Notes: generated by a model not told the origin, from the sequence alone. A DNA stretch of 64,000 bases from Paraburkholderia silvatlantica (GCF_003096715.1 NZ_QEOL01000001.1:1-64000), one strand, 5' to 3'; numbered from the stretch's first letter, positions 26,926-35,197 are shown. Translations and numbers: made by a program.

Positions 26926-27758
26926 CCGCCATGAGACTTTCCGCATTCATCGAAAGCGTTGGCGTGATCGGCCCGGGTCTTGCCAACTGGCCGCAGACGG
27001 CCGACGTGCTCGCCGCGCGCACGCCGTACGCGAGCGCACGCACGCTGCTGCCGCCGCCCGAGGGCCTGCCGGCCGCGGAGCGCCGCCGTACCGGGGCCGT
27101 CGTCAAGACCGCGCTCGCCGTGGGCCACGAAGCCGTCGCGGCGAGCGGCCGCGACGCGACGACGCTTGCCGCCGTGTTCGCGGCCTCGGGTGGAGATGGT
27201 CAGAACTGCCACATAATCTGCGACGCGTTGGCCGGCGACGACCGCCTGCTTTCGCCGACGCGTTTTCACAACTCGGTGCACAACGCGCCCGCGGGCTACT
27301 GGAGCATCGCGACGCGCGACCGGGCCGCCTCGAACGTGCTGTGCGCGCACGACGGCAGCTTCGCAGCGGGCCTGCTCGAAAGCGCGTGCCAGGTGGCCGT
27401 GGATGGCGTGCCCACCTTGCTGATCGCCTACGACGCCGACTATCCCGAGCCGCTGCATGCGTTGCGGCCGGTGGCCGATGCATTTGGCGTGGCGCTCGTG
27501 CTCGCGCCGCAGGCGAGCGCGGCGACGATTGCGCGCCTCGACGTGACGCTCACCGAAGCGCCCGCGACGCCGCTCGCCTCGCCCGAACTCGAAGCGCTGC
27601 GCACGAACAATCCCGCTGCGCGCGCGCTGCCGCTGCTCGAAGCGCTCGCGTGCATGGACAGGTCCGGACAGCCTGCGAGCGTGGTCATCGACTATTTGCC
27701 CGAACTGCGCGTGCAAATCGGCGTGACGGCCCCGGACGCGTTTGGAGACGGCGCATGA
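26922..27758 (+). CDS. Ketosynthase-like subunit lacking the active site (chain-length-factor type)
   Basis: A 278-residue truncated thiolase-fold protein resembling the beta-ketoacyl synthase N-terminal-like family. Where an active ketosynthase has the nucleophilic cysteine in a SACSSG-type turn, this protein reads LCAHDGSFAAG, and neither catalytic-histidine motif is present. It therefore probably pairs with the preceding ketosynthase as a chain-length or starter-specificity factor. It may begin at ATG 26922 (overlapping the previous stop) or ATG 26931. ATGA overlap with the dehydratase gene downstream. Confidence 0.82.
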   Translation: MTAMRLSAFIESVGVIGPGLANWPQTADVLAARTPYASARTLLPPPEGLPAAERRRTGAVVKTALAVGHEAVAASGRDATTLAAVFAASGGDGQNCHIICDALAGDDRLLSPTRFHNSVHNAPAGYWSIATRDRAASNVLCAHDGSFAAGLLESACQVAVDGVPTLLIAYDADYPEPLHALRPVADAFGVALVLAPQASAATIARLDVTLTEAPATPLASPELEALRTNNPAARALPLLEALACMDRSGQPASVVIDYLPELRVQIGVTAPDAFGDGA

Positions 27759-28282
27759 CGACGCAAGCCGACCTGCCGGATACGCTCGCGGACGTGATCG
27801 CGAACGCCGCGCCGACCGCGCCCGCCGCGCCGCTCGAGCGCGCATGGATCGCGGCGCGCATACCGCATAGCGGTGCGATGTGTCTGCTCGACGGTGTGCA
27901 GGCGTGGGACGAGACACGGATCCGTTGTACGGCGACAAGTCATTGCGATCCGCACAACCCGCTGCGCTCGCGCGGCCGCCTCGCAGCCGTTTGCGGCGTG
28001 GAGTACGCGGCGCAGGCGATGGCCGTGCATGGCGCGTTGCTTGGCGCAATGGAGGGCGCGGCAGCGGGCCGCCCGCGCGCGGGCTTTCTTGCGAGCGTGC
28101 GTAACGTAGTGGCGCATGTCGAGCGCCTCGACACGCTCGCCGCACCGCTCGCGATCGAAGCCGAACGCATGAGCGGCAGCGGCAACACGATCCTCTATGG
28201 TTTTACGGTGCGCGGCGAGGGCCGCGTGCTGCTTACGGGGCGCGCGGCAGTGATGCTCGATGCGTCTGCAGTCATTCGATGA
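27755..28282 (+). CDS. ApeP-like 3-hydroxyacyl-ACP dehydratase
   Basis: A 175-residue single hotdog domain with the N-terminal IPHSGAMCLLD motif (catalytic histidine in PHSG) and the long central helix GVEYAAQAMAVHGALL. This is the second dehydratase of the cluster, beside the hotdog domain fused to the ligase; clusters of this type often use two dehydratases as a pair. It overlaps the preceding gene by ATGA and ends 22 bases before a small secreted-protein gene. Confidence 0.85.
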   Translation: MTTQADLPDTLADVIANAAPTAPAAPLERAWIAARIPHSGAMCLLDGVQAWDETRIRCTATSHCDPHNPLRSRGRLAAVCGVEYAAQAMAVHGALLGAMEGAAAGRPRAGFLASVRNVVAHVERLDTLAAPLAIEAERMSGSGNTILYGFTVRGEGRVLLTGRAAVMLDASAVIR

Positions 28283-28304
28283 CAATACAAAAGGGAGCCC
28301 GACG

Positions 28305-28598
28305 ATGAAATCCAAACGGTTCATACTCGCGGCGCTCGTGCTGGGCATGGCCAGCACGATGGCGCACGCCGATGTTCACGAAGTGAAGGAGAACATCAAG
28401 CACGATTCGAAGGAAGCGGCCGCGAAAACCGGCCACGCCGCGCGCGAATTCGGCCACGCCACCGCGAACGCCGCGAAGACGGTGGGCCACGGCATCGCGC
28501 ATGTGTCGCGCGAGGGCTACGAGGCCACGAAGCGCGCGACCAGGCGCGTGTTCCATAAGGACGGCAGTGGCGAGAGCAGCGAGAAGAGCCAGACGTAG
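28305..28598 (+). CDS. Small exported Lys/His/Ala-rich helical protein
   Basis: A 97-residue protein with a clear Sec signal peptide (KRFILAALVLGMASTMAHAD, cleavage near residue 22). The mature 75 residues are charged and helical, with loosely repeating AAREFGHATANAAKTVGHGI units; no cysteine and no enzymatic motif. AAGGGAG is seven bases before the ATG. It closes the polyene-type operon and is followed by a strong terminator. Role unknown; it might assist periplasmic transit or stress tolerance. Confidence 0.65.
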   Translation: MKSKRFILAALVLGMASTMAHADVHEVKENIKHDSKEAAAKTGHAAREFGHATANAAKTVGHGIAHVSREGYEATKRATRRVFHKDGSGESSEKSQT

Positions 28599-28618
28599 GG
28601 TGTAGTGCTTGCGAACAG

Positions 28619-28653
28619 GAAGGCCGTTCATGTACGAGCGGCCTTTTTTCTTT
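28619..28653 (+). terminator. Rho-independent terminator of the polyene-type operon
   Basis: AAGGCCG (28620-28626) pairs with CGGCCTT (28639-28645) across a 12-base loop and is followed by a run of T residues. It ends the plus-strand operon and marks the left edge of the AT-richer island. Confidence 0.85.
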
Positions 28654-28920
28654 GTCCGCTTGCCTAGGCAGATTCTCAATTATTCATGGCAAATTCAGAC
28701 AGCGAAAATTAATCGAGATAGTAACAAAAATCTGACGAGCATCAAATTAATTGCAAGCGAATGCGCTCGCGAGATTATTTGCCTGGAAATTCGGACCAGT
28801 CTTATGTCTCCACTCAATCAGACGGCGTACTTATCGGAGTGCCGGGTGAAAACTAGCTCGGCGCTTCGCCGGTCGCATCGTCGAGCCGGTTGTTTTCGTC
28901 GATTTCGTGGAGGTCTGGAA

Positions 28921-29610
28921 ATGTCGAATCAGAAGGAACGCAAAGGCACTCTGTACGCATTCGCAACATTGGGCGCGCGCACGGAACGCGGCGGGTATAT
29001 CACCAAGGCGACATCGGGCCTTGTTATCTGTGACCTTCGCGCCGCACTCGTGGGGGATATCGTCACCTATCCCGACGGCAGCCAAGCCGTAATCATGGAT
29101 GGTTCGGGCTCCCTGGTTTCAGATCGAGCCACGTGCTTTGTTCTCGTAGGCAGCACCCTGAGCAACGGCGACAAAATCGTATCCACCCCTTGGGGAGACC
29201 GGGAATCAGGTTTGTTCGTCGCAGAAGGCGAAACGCCCGAAGGTCTTTTCGATGCGTCATATGTACCGCCGCCGTGCATACCCGGCGAACGCTTCGCACT
29301 CTATGGTTCAACGACGGCACGCGGCGGCGTACTGCGCGATCCAGGGGGCGAATGGAACGTTGACGGAGAGCGCGTGAGGGTCGGCGTTATCGGCGATAAA
29401 GTCCATTACGCGAACGGCACGACCGCCCGAATCGTTAGCGGCCTGGCGATCAAGACCAATCCGACGATGGCCCAATTCGCGTATGTGGGGAGCGTGCTGG
29501 ATAACGGCGACACGATAACGGATAGCCCCGATCGAAAGGGGTCGGCGTGGTTGGACACCTGGGAGGTTGTCACAGAAGAGGCAATGAAGAGCCGAGGCGA
29601 GGCCGTATGA
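28921..29610 (+). CDS. Tandem PAAR-like domain protein, T6SS-associated
   Basis: A 229-residue protein with two PAAR-like units. Unit one (about residues 10-85) contains GDIVTYPDGSQAVIMDGSG and VGSTLSNGDKI; unit two (about 125-205) contains GDKVHYANGTTARIVSG and VGSVLDNGDTI. PAAR proteins cap the VgrG spike of type VI secretion systems and carry or dock effectors. GGAGG seven bases before ATG 28921 fixes the start although the frame is open further upstream. It is the first of four genes joined by ATGA overlaps. Base composition is visibly more AT-rich than the preceding cluster. No VgrG lies in the window. Confidence 0.72.
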   Translation: MSNQKERKGTLYAFATLGARTERGGYITKATSGLVICDLRAALVGDIVTYPDGSQAVIMDGSGSLVSDRATCFVLVGSTLSNGDKIVSTPWGDRESGLFVAEGETPEGLFDASYVPPPCIPGERFALYGSTTARGGVLRDPGGEWNVDGERVRVGVIGDKVHYANGTTARIVSGLAIKTNPTMAQFAYVGSVLDNGDTITDSPDRKGSAWLDTWEVVTEEAMKSRGEAV

Positions 29611-30185
29611 GACGCGTATTTCTTGGCATCGGCGATGAGGCAGGTGACGCATTCATAACGGAAGGCTTGCCGAGTGTAACGTGTGCGAATCCACCGCCGG
29701 AAGTGAATATCTCCACGCTCTACATGAAAACGTATTGCCGCGCGTGCAAACAGGAAGGCTACATCGCACCGCGCGGGCCGCGTCATAAAGGCACCGGGCC
29801 GAATGGTCAACAATGGGCGCTCAGCGGCGATGTCAATATTTGCGGTTGTTCGCCGCCCCCCGTGTTCCATGCCGAGCGAAACATGGCGATGATCTTTACC
29901 GCCGAAGAATCGACGGGGCTTATGGGCCAACGTGCGAACACTACGACATCAAGCGCGACGCAACGCGACTACGACCAATGTTTCCATCTAAGTAACCCGC
30001 GCACAGGTCAACCTCTACGCGATATGCCCTACAGGATCATTACTGATGATGGAGACGAGATAGACGGCCGAACAGACGCGCGAGGCTACACGCAACGCAT
30101 ATCGGCCTATGACGCGAGTTCAGCAACGCTGCATGTACTCGAAGAAACACCGCCCCTCAACCCCGATTGGGACAAGTTTTTATGA
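29607..30185 (+). CDS. PAAR-motif protein with C-terminal domain
   Basis: A 192-residue protein. Residues 1-95 form a PAAR domain of the cysteine-containing type (YCRACKQEGYIAPRGPRHKG, then GDVNICGCSPPPVF). Residues 120-180 form a small domain (FHLSNPRTGQPLRDMPYRI, then DGRTDARGYTQRI) of the beta-sandwich kind often found behind PAAR in T6SS cargo proteins. It has no toxin motif, so it is more likely an adaptor or spike tip for the effector encoded next. ATGA overlaps on both sides indicate translational coupling. Confidence 0.75.
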   Translation: MRRVFLGIGDEAGDAFITEGLPSVTCANPPPEVNISTLYMKTYCRACKQEGYIAPRGPRHKGTGPNGQQWALSGDVNICGCSPPPVFHAERNMAMIFTAEESTGLMGQRANTTTSSATQRDYDQCFHLSNPRTGQPLRDMPYRIITDDGDEIDGRTDARGYTQRISAYDASSATLHVLEETPPLNPDWDKFL

Positions 30186-30742
30186 CAGCCAAAGTAATCA
30201 AGACACGTAGGGCACAACTTACGCCGAAGTTCGATACCGCGCCTGTCACCGTACTGGTTGACGATTCGGCGCGGTTGCACGAAATTCGCCAGTTGGTGCA
30301 ATTCAATAACAAATCGAGTCTGGACGAAAATCTTGTAATTTGTCAGATTTACATGGAATCACGATTCGATGCGAACGCTACCGTAGCGGGTTCCACGGCG
30401 AAGGGCCTTATGCAAATGAACAAAGGTGCGGTGCAACAAGTCTATAAATACCGAAAGCAGCAAGAGCTAGGGCATATGCCCAGTGATCTGCAAACCCACC
30501 AGGCATTCGCGGAAGGTGCCGCTATGCACGTCTCCTCAAGCATGTTCGATGAGGCTACGAATATTCAGCTTGGCACGGAGTATATGCAATACTGGATCGA
30601 CAAGGCTGGTTCGCTGGAGGAGGCGTACAAACTCTATCGCGGTCTGTCAAACGGTGTGTACTACAAGAAAATCAGGGCGTGCGCGGAGAAGCTAAAGGCC
30701 GATCCGGGTTCGATGCAACCATTGCGTGATATGGCCAAATGA
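30182..30742 (+). CDS. Lytic transglycosylase-fold effector (peptidoglycan hydrolase)
   Basis: A 186-residue protein with a lysozyme-like SLT core. The catalytic glutamate is probably Glu59 in YMESRFDANATVAGSTAKG, followed by GLMQM at 75-79, matching the E-S...GLMQ signature of soluble lytic transglycosylases. There is no signal peptide, so it cannot reach the periplasm by Sec; export on a PAAR-VgrG spike is the natural explanation. It would cleave peptidoglycan glycan strands in a neighbouring cell. The next gene encodes a signal-peptide protein that fits an immunity role. ATGA overlaps on both sides. Confidence 0.78.
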   Translation: MTAKVIKTRRAQLTPKFDTAPVTVLVDDSARLHEIRQLVQFNNKSSLDENLVICQIYMESRFDANATVAGSTAKGLMQMNKGAVQQVYKYRKQQELGHMPSDLQTHQAFAEGAAMHVSSSMFDEATNIQLGTEYMQYWIDKAGSLEEAYKLYRGLSNGVYYKKIRACAEKLKADPGSMQPLRDMAK

Positions 30743-31299
30743 GACTACTCGCCTTTATGTCGGTTCTCTGTGTTAGTTACAATGCCGTGTCGCAGCCCGC
30801 CTTCGGAATGGATGTGGTTGCGACTTGCACACTAGGAAGCGATCAAAGCCACACAGTCGTATTGCTGCGCGATCGTCCCATAGATAGCACGACGACCTAC
30901 TATCTAAGTAAAGACGATGCAGCGCCCGTACGCCTCTATCAGGGTGACGAAGATCAGTCACGCGGCAATGATGTACAGATTGCGTGCGTAGGCACGAAGG
31001 AACGTGCCTTACTGATATCTGGCGAATTCACTTCGAACTATCTACAGGGCGTCGCGATTCGTTATAACGCTAACGCGAAACGGTGGGAGCGAGTCGAATT
31101 CGCGGAACGGGCGCGACCGGTTTCCCTCTATTTCGATGCGGACGGTGTGGAGGTTCTAATACCGAATGTCGAACGAAACGAGTCGACCAAGCGATACATC
31201 ATTTACCGATACGACGCGAGCGAGCGGCGGGCTGAGCAAACCTATTCGAATTATTTGCCGAAGCTACGTGCAACGCGCATATTTTGGAATTGGCGATGA
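30739..31299 (+). CDS. Putative periplasmic immunity protein
   Basis: A 186-residue protein starting with a Sec-type signal (RLLAFMSVLCVSYNAV), cleavage near residue 23. The mature part is strand-rich and contains two cysteines, Cys30 and Cys83, that could form a disulfide. No family is recognised. Its position directly after a cell-wall-degrading effector, with overlap ATGA, its export signal and its AT-richer base use are all typical of T6SS immunity genes. The immunity role is inferred from context only. Confidence 0.6.
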   Translation: MRLLAFMSVLCVSYNAVSQPAFGMDVVATCTLGSDQSHTVVLLRDRPIDSTTTYYLSKDDAAPVRLYQGDEDQSRGNDVQIACVGTKERALLISGEFTSNYLQGVAIRYNANAKRWERVEFAERARPVSLYFDADGVEVLIPNVERNESTKRYIIYRYDASERRAEQTYSNYLPKLRATRIFWNWR

Positions 31300-31560
31300 C
31301 CATATTCTATGCAGTTGCCGAAGACGATCCACATGGTAGTGCGGCGCAATGGCCAGTCTTTGAGAGCCATCCCCATTGCGCTATCGAAGGGCAAACCGGG
31401 CCCTGAGGAAGGGTATCGCGGCCATTGGCATGGCGAGTCGCGTGTCAGGCAGTGGGTATCATCGTTGCGGGGCGCGAGGATATCTGTTTACGTTTACCTG
31501 CGCGGTCCCGCCGATACGAGGACGGGTCGCGCCCGGTGTTTACCCTCACAACCACCCACG
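31296..31560 (+). pseudogene. Decayed third PAAR gene, frameshifted
   Basis: An ATG overlapping the previous stop opens MTIFYAVAEDD... but ends at a TGA (31404-31406) after 36 codons. Downstream, PAAR-like pieces continue in other frames: ACQAVGIIVAG around 31440-31475, comparable to the ACKQEGYIAP segment of the intact neighbour, and a FTCAVPP piece near 31495 comparable to CGCSPPP. At least two frameshifts and probably a small deletion separate them. The Pro/Ala-rich stretch that follows to about 31700 may be its former linker. The remnant reading is by eye. Confidence 0.5.
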
Positions 31561-31789
31561 CTCCGCGCGCGAACCCCCACCCGGCGCGCCTTCCCACCCG
31601 CGCCCCGTTATCCGCCCCGCACCACCCGCGCCCGACACTTCAAGATACGGCAGCCCTTGCCGTTAATGCAGTGGCGGCGTCATCACTCGCCTCACGGCGG
31701 GCGGTACGCCGCACACCACACTGGAGATCGGGCCGGCCGCGGATGCTACCTGCACCACACGCGCCGCGGCAACAGGAGGGGAAGAAGGT

Positions 31790-34105
31790 ATGGTCTATTC
31801 CCAAGCGGCGGGAGCGTTCGGCGCGGCGGGATCACGGGGCGGTCAGCCGGAGGAGGAATCGGACGGGGCAAACGGCGGGGCCGATGAAGCGCTCGCGCAG
31901 GAGCGCAGTGTATTGCGGCTGGTGTCGCGCAGCATGCCGCTGCCGGAGCTGCTGGCTCAGGTTTGTTGCCGCGCCGGGCGGCTCTTGGGCGCGGGCGCGA
32001 ACTGCGCGATCCTGCAACTGGACGGCGATGGCCGGCGCCTGCGCATCGGCAGCGCGCCAGCCTTGCCGGCGCAGTATCACGCCGCGTTCGACGGCACGCC
32101 GGTCGGTTCCGGCACGAGCCCGTCCGGCACGGCGATTGCCGAGCGGCGCACGGTGTGCGTGGAAGACTTCGAACTCGCGCACGAGTGGGGCAAGTACCGC
32201 CGCATCGCGCTCGACAGTGGCCTGCGCGCGGTCTGGACCACACCGCTCGACGACGACAACGGCGGCGTGCTGGGCGCGCTTGCCGTGTACCAGAGCCGGC
32301 CCTGGCGGCCCAGCGCGGCCGAGGAGGCGCTGCTGTGCGATATCGCCCGCAGCGTCGCGGCCATGCTCAACCAGCAGACCATGGCCGAGCGGCTCGCGCT
32401 CAGCGAGGAGCACCATCGCCTCGTGGTGGATCACCTCAACGAAGGCATCGTGATGCAGGCCCGCGACGACACCGTGCTCGCCTGCAACCGCAGCGCGCGG
32501 CGCCTCCTGCGCTTGCCCGAGAACGCCATCGGCATGAGCATCGTGAAGGTGATTCCGCGCGTGCTCGACGAAAGCGGCAAGCCGCTGCCCACCGCGAAGC
32601 GCCCCAGCATGAAGGCGCTCGAAACGGGCAAGCCGGTGCTCGGCGAGACGGTCGGCCTCGAACTCGCGGACGGCGAGATCGTCTGGGTGAGCGAGAACGT
32701 GCTGCCGATCTTCCGGCCCGGCGAAAGCGAGCCGGTTTCCGTGGTGGTGTCGTTCACGGACATCGGGCCCGTGCGCGAGGCGCAGCAGCAGTTGCGCTAC
32801 CTCGCCACGCGCGACGCGCTCACAGGCCTTTACAACCGTACCTTTCTTGCCGAGCGCATGCATGCGATGCTGGAGCGCGCCACGTGCTCGGCGAAGCCGG
32901 CGCTCCTCTTCGTCGATCTCGACGGGTTCAAGAAGGTCAACGACACGGGCGGCCACGAAGCCGGCGACTCGCTGCTGCGCGACGTGGGGCGGCGCCTCAC
33001 CGGGTGCGTGAGCGAGGGGGACACGCTCGCGCGCGTGGGCGGCGACGAATTCGTGATCGCGGTGTGCTGCTACACAGGCGTGGACGAACTCGTCGCGCTC
33101 GCGCAGCGCGTGCTCGGCGCGATAGCCGCGCCGTTCGCGGTGGCGGGCAACGAGTACTACCTGGGCGCCTCGATCGGCATCAGCCTGTATCCCGACGATG
33201 GCCGCAGCGCCGCCGCGCTCATGCGCAACGCCGACTCGGCCATGTACGCGGCCAAGCAGCGCGGCACCAACCAGTTTCAGTTTTTCACGACCGAGCTGCG
33301 CCAGCGCCTGCAGCGCCGCTTCCAGATCGAGCGTGGGCTGCGCCGTGCGCTCGCTTCGGGCGAACTGCGCCTCGTCTATCAGCCGATCGTGGATGGCGCA
33401 AACGGCCGCATGATCGGCGCCGAGGCGCTGCTGCGCTGGGAGAGCGAGGAGCTGGGCCAGGTCTCGCCGGCGGAGTTCATCCCCGTGGCCGAGGACACCG
33501 GCATGATTATCCCGATCGGCCAGTGGGTGCTCGAGCACGCATGCCGCCAGGCCGCGCAGTGGCGGCGCCTCCTCGCGCCCGACTTCGTCATGGCGGTCAA
33601 CTTCTCGCCGCGCCAGATCGCGGACGGGCTGGTCGAACAGGTGGAGCAATGCCTCGCGCGCACGGGCCTCTCGCCCGACGCGCTCGAAGTGGAGATCACC
33701 GAAGGCATTCTCATGAGCGACAGTCAGAGCGTGCTGCCTCTGCTGCACGCGCTGAACGCCATTGGCGTGCGCATTTCGGTGGACGACTTCGGCACCGGCT
33801 ATTCGTCGCTTGCGTATCTGAAGCGTTTTCCGCTGCACCACCTGAAGGTCGATCGCACGTTCGTGGCGGGCCTGCCCGACAATCGCGACTCCGTGGCGAT
33901 CACCCAGGCCGTCGTGGCGATGGCGCATTCACTCGGCATGCGCGTGACCGCCGAAGGCGTGGAAACGTCAGAGCAGTCGTCGTTTCTGCGCTCGCTGCGC
34001 TGCGAACGGCAGCAGGGCTACCTGTTCGGCAGGCCGGTGAGCGCGCGGGTCTGCGCGGCGCTGCTGCGCGAGCATACTGCTGGCCGCCTGCGCGGGGGCG
34101 TGTGA
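31790..34105 (+). CDS. GAF-PAS-GGDEF-EAL cyclic-di-GMP enzyme
   Basis: A 771-residue cytosolic signalling protein. After a low-complexity N-terminus come a GAF domain (about 45-195), a PAS domain (about 205-330), a diguanylate cyclase domain with intact GGDEF in RVGGDEF (about residue 417) and a phosphodiesterase domain with intact EAL (EALLRW, about 545) and DDFGTGYSSL. The product-inhibition I-site, normally RxxD five residues before GGDEF, reads SEGD, so feedback inhibition is probably absent. Both active sites look intact, so the net activity cannot be predicted. No membrane segments. AGGAGGG precedes the ATG. Confidence 0.92.
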   Translation: MVYSQAAGAFGAAGSRGGQPEEESDGANGGADEALAQERSVLRLVSRSMPLPELLAQVCCRAGRLLGAGANCAILQLDGDGRRLRIGSAPALPAQYHAAFDGTPVGSGTSPSGTAIAERRTVCVEDFELAHEWGKYRRIALDSGLRAVWTTPLDDDNGGVLGALAVYQSRPWRPSAAEEALLCDIARSVAAMLNQQTMAERLALSEEHHRLVVDHLNEGIVMQARDDTVLACNRSARRLLRLPENAIGMSIVKVIPRVLDESGKPLPTAKRPSMKALETGKPVLGETVGLELADGEIVWVSENVLPIFRPGESEPVSVVVSFTDIGPVREAQQQLRYLATRDALTGLYNRTFLAERMHAMLERATCSAKPALLFVDLDGFKKVNDTGGHEAGDSLLRDVGRRLTGCVSEGDTLARVGGDEFVIAVCCYTGVDELVALAQRVLGAIAAPFAVAGNEYYLGASIGISLYPDDGRSAAALMRNADSAMYAAKQRGTNQFQFFTTELRQRLQRRFQIERGLRRALASGELRLVYQPIVDGANGRMIGAEALLRWESEELGQVSPAEFIPVAEDTGMIIPIGQWVLEHACRQAAQWRRLLAPDFVMAVNFSPRQIADGLVEQVEQCLARTGLSPDALEVEITEGILMSDSQSVLPLLHALNAIGVRISVDDFGTGYSSLAYLKRFPLHHLKVDRTFVAGLPDNRDSVAITQAVVAMAHSLGMRVTAEGVETSEQSSFLRSLRCERQQGYLFGRPVSARVCAALLREHTAGRLRGGV

Positions 34106-34231
34106 GGACGTCCTGATCCAGCACGCTCGTGCGGCAGCGGCAGGCTCAAGATTTCCCTCGCCAGGCCGTAGACGTTGGCAGGGAGCCGATGCCGGACGCA
34201 TCGCGCCACACGTAAAGGACACCAGAGAATC

Positions 34232-35197
34232 ATGGATAGCGGCTTCGCAATCGACGAACGAACCCGCCTGACGAGCACGAACCAGTTCGAGCTGCTGCTT
34301 TTCCGTCTCGGCGCGGCGCCGGGCAGCGAGGTTGGCGAAGTCTTCGGCATCAACGTTTTCAAGGTACGGGAAATCCTGAGCATGCCGGCGATCACGCCGA
34401 TCGCGGCGTCGTCCCCCTACGTGCTGGGCGCGGCGAACATCCGCGGCCAGGTGATGCCCGTGATCGACCTGCCGCGGCTCATGGGCTGCGAGCCGGCCAC
34501 GGGCCTGAACATCCTGCTCGTGACCGAATTCGCGCGCTCCACACAGGGCTTCGCGCTCGAAAGCGTGGACGAGATCGTGCGGCTCGAATGGAGCCAGGTG
34601 CTGACCGCCGACGTGACGATGGGCAACCGCGTGACGAGCATCGCGCGGCTCGAGAACGACCCCGAGAGCAAGAAGCTCGTGCAGGTGGTGGACGTGGAGC
34701 AGGTGCTGCGCGACGTGTTCCCGGCGCAGCACGGCGCGGTCGTGCCGGAGGACGTGGGCGAGCCCGCGATGATTCCGCCGGGTGCGAAAGTGCTGGCCGC
34801 CGACGACTCGGGTTTCGCGCGCGAGCTGATCGGCCAGAGCCTCAAGGCGCTCGGCGTGGAATACACGATGGCGAAGACGGGCCTCGAAGCGTGGAAGCAG
34901 CTCGACGAGATTGCGGCAAAAGCGGAACGCGACGGCGTGCGCGCGAAGGATCGCATTGCGCTCGTGCTGACCGACCTCGAAATGCCGGAGATGGACGGCT
35001 TCACGCTGACGCGCAAGATCAAGGCGGACCCGCGCACCGTGGATATTCCCGTGGTGATTCATTCGTCGCTCACGGGCACCGCGAATGAAGCCCACGTGAA
35101 GAATGCAGGCGCGAGCGGCTATGTGGCGAAATTCGCCGCTGGCGACCTCGCGGGTGCGATTCGCAGCGCGCTCGCTGGCAAGCCCATTTACGCCTGA
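34232..35197 (+). CDS. cheV: Chemotaxis coupling protein CheV
   Basis: A 321-residue protein with an N-terminal CheW domain (residues about 15-165: FGINVFKVREIL, AANIRGQVMPVIDL, LVTEFARSTQGFALESVDEI) and a C-terminal receiver domain (about 185-315) with acidic pocket AADDSG and phosphoacceptor Asp in LVLTDLEMPEMDG. CheV links chemoreceptors to CheA and tunes adaptation. The ATG at 34232 is used although the frame opens earlier. It is not in a chemotaxis operon; it follows the cyclic-di-GMP gene, which fits a motility-related pair. Confidence 0.9.
   Translation: MDSGFAIDERTRLTSTNQFELLLFRLGAAPGSEVGEVFGINVFKVREILSMPAITPIAASSPYVLGAANIRGQVMPVIDLPRLMGCEPATGLNILLVTEFARSTQGFALESVDEIVRLEWSQVLTADVTMGNRVTSIARLENDPESKKLVQVVDVEQVLRDVFPAQHGAVVPEDVGEPAMIPPGAKVLAADDSGFARELIGQSLKALGVEYTMAKTGLEAWKQLDEIAAKAERDGVRAKDRIALVLTDLEMPEMDGFTLTRKIKADPRTVDIPVVIHSSLTGTANEAHVKNAGASGYVAKFAAGDLAGAIRSALAGKPIYA

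Noticed and set aside
28804..28920. Longer start for the double-PAAR gene
   Set aside because: The GGAGG at 28909-28913 is ideally placed for ATG 28921, and the extension has no PAAR features.
31832..33928. Minus-strand open frame of 698 codons opposite the GGDEF-EAL gene
   Set aside because: No family features; the plus-strand frame encodes complete GAF, PAS, GGDEF and EAL domains.
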